DNA from: Desulfatirhabdium butyrativorans
GTDB lineage: Bacteria; Desulfobacterota; Desulfobacteria; Desulfobacterales; JAIFKL01
Direction: 5' to 3'
Assembly (NCBI GenBank): GCA_022736535.1
Contig: DZCT01000061.1
Coordinates: 1 to 16,364 of the forward strand
DNA length: 16,364 nucleotides
How positions within the stretch are numbered: position 1 is the first letter of the stretch; each line of letters starts with the position of its first letter. The notes under the pieces are model-generated. The model was not told where the DNA came from. It worked only from the letters and a program-made list of their open reading frames with translations, and searched no databases. This document shows positions 15,961-16,364 of the stretch, piece after piece. Made by a program: the position numbers and the translations under genes.

Positions 15961-16029
15961 GGTTTATACCTCCGTTAATGGGTTGCGGATAAAAAATCAG
16001 GCGCCTTCTCTATCCAGTTTTTAAAGGCA

Positions 16030-16058
16030 TATATGTCATGTTTATCTGCCGTTGTCAA
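16030..16058 (-). promoter_or_regulatory. Putative sigma70-type promoter for the propeller gene
   Basis: On the - strand a perfect TTGACA (16058-16053) is followed, 17 bases later, by CATATA (16035-16030), overlapping TATATG. The -35 is ideal and the -10 is mediocre. The transcript would start near 16023, leaving a leader of about 60 bases that includes the strong GGAGGT ribosome binding site. Confidence 0.4.
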
Positions 16059-16115
16059 AATATTTGCCGTGAAAATTGAGTAAAAAACGGCTAAAAAACG
16101 GAAAAGCATATTTTC

Positions 16116-16130
16116 TGGCATGATATTTGC
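16116..16130 (+). promoter_or_regulatory. Putative sigma54 (-24/-12) promoter pointing out of the window
   Basis: TGGCATGATATTTGC fits the -24/-12 consensus, with GG and GC exactly 12 bases apart. It points to the right, toward a gene beyond the window. Because the motif is nearly palindromic, the - strand also gives a GG..GC pair at the same spacing, but a poorer match. No activator site was identified. Confidence 0.4.
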
Positions 16131-16178
16131 CTGTAATATCGAATTTCTTCCGAAGCCGGTCCGGAGTGCGTCGAATCT

Positions 16179-16330
16179 TATACCGATTCGCTGTCAAAAA
16201 ACGGTGTTCTCCGTAAAACCGCTTTTTAAGCGGTTTAAGCGATTTGAATCTGTTTTCAGCCGGGGCGCTTTACGGTCTGAAAAGACCGATCTTTGAAAGC
16301 GAATTGGTATTATACCAATTCGCTTTCAAA
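16179..16330. repeat. Repeat pair and 39-bp palindrome at the right end
   Basis: TATACCGATTCGCTGTCAAA at 16179 is repeated, with two changes, at 16311. The second copy is the right arm of a 39-bp palindrome (16292-16330; 18-base perfect arms TTTGAAAGCGAATTGGTA around TTA). Two short hairpins lie between: 16216-16236 (AAACCGCTT arms) and 16273-16288 (CGGTCT arms). The remaining 15961-16364 sequence shows no gene beyond these signals. Confidence 0.65.
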
Positions 16331-16364
16331 AAAAAGAGATTTATAATGCGAAAAACCGCTTCGC

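Noticed and set aside
16346..16364. Possible start of a new gene at the right edge (ATG at 16346)
   Set aside because: Only six codons are visible and the preceding bases give no convincing ribosome binding site.

Overview
The window reads like a piece of a Desulfobacterota (deltaproteobacterial) chromosome of the Desulfobacteraceae/Desulfonema type. This is an inference from the gene order hslU-argB-argD-argF-argG-(...)-argH, which is familiar from that group, from the moderate GC content, and from the many intergenic inverted repeats. No rRNA or other marker gene is present to prove it.

Layout. Positions 1-230 hold two repeat elements. They are followed by hslU (231-1598, protease ATPase) and the arginine genes argB (1630-2505), argD (2502-3698), argF (4005-4916), argG (5273-6475) and argH (8625-10004), all on the + strand. 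argB and argD overlap by ATGA. Every longer gap between arg genes is filled by palindromic repeats or by inserted genes. The argF-argG gap is a tandem duplication that includes the last codons of argF. The argG-argH gap carries a 32-residue, half Lys/Arg open frame with a very strong ribosome binding site (6608-6706) and a complete type II restriction-modification pair: a beta-class SPPY DNA methyltransferase (7009-7959) overlapping a BglII/BstYI-family endonuclease (7956-8528).

After argH comes a two-gene module (10052-10771): a HEPN-like protein translationally linked to a small BolA/IbaG-like protein. It is followed by an 85%-identical second copy of the last 177 bp of argH, so the module sits between direct repeats of the argH tail. 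A Uma2-family nuclease-like protein (11043-11519) and a cluster of repeats follow.

On the - strand, 15960-11848 encodes a 1370-residue secreted protein. It combines a chagasin-like (I42) domain, a Kazal-like domain, two EF-hand/dockerin-like calcium loops, an unknown Cys-containing region and about 14 propeller repeats. The right end (15961-16364) is non-coding and carries promoters on both strands and several hairpins.

How the genes work together. argB, D, F, G and H cover acetylglutamate phosphorylation, transamination to acetylornithine, and the steps from ornithine to arginine. The accessory genes (R-M pair, HEPN/BolA-like pair, Uma2) have been inserted among these core genes. By hand count only 1 of 57 GATC sites in the window has the context RGATCY, against about 9 expected. 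That agrees with the BstYI-like specificity suggested by the endonuclease sequence.
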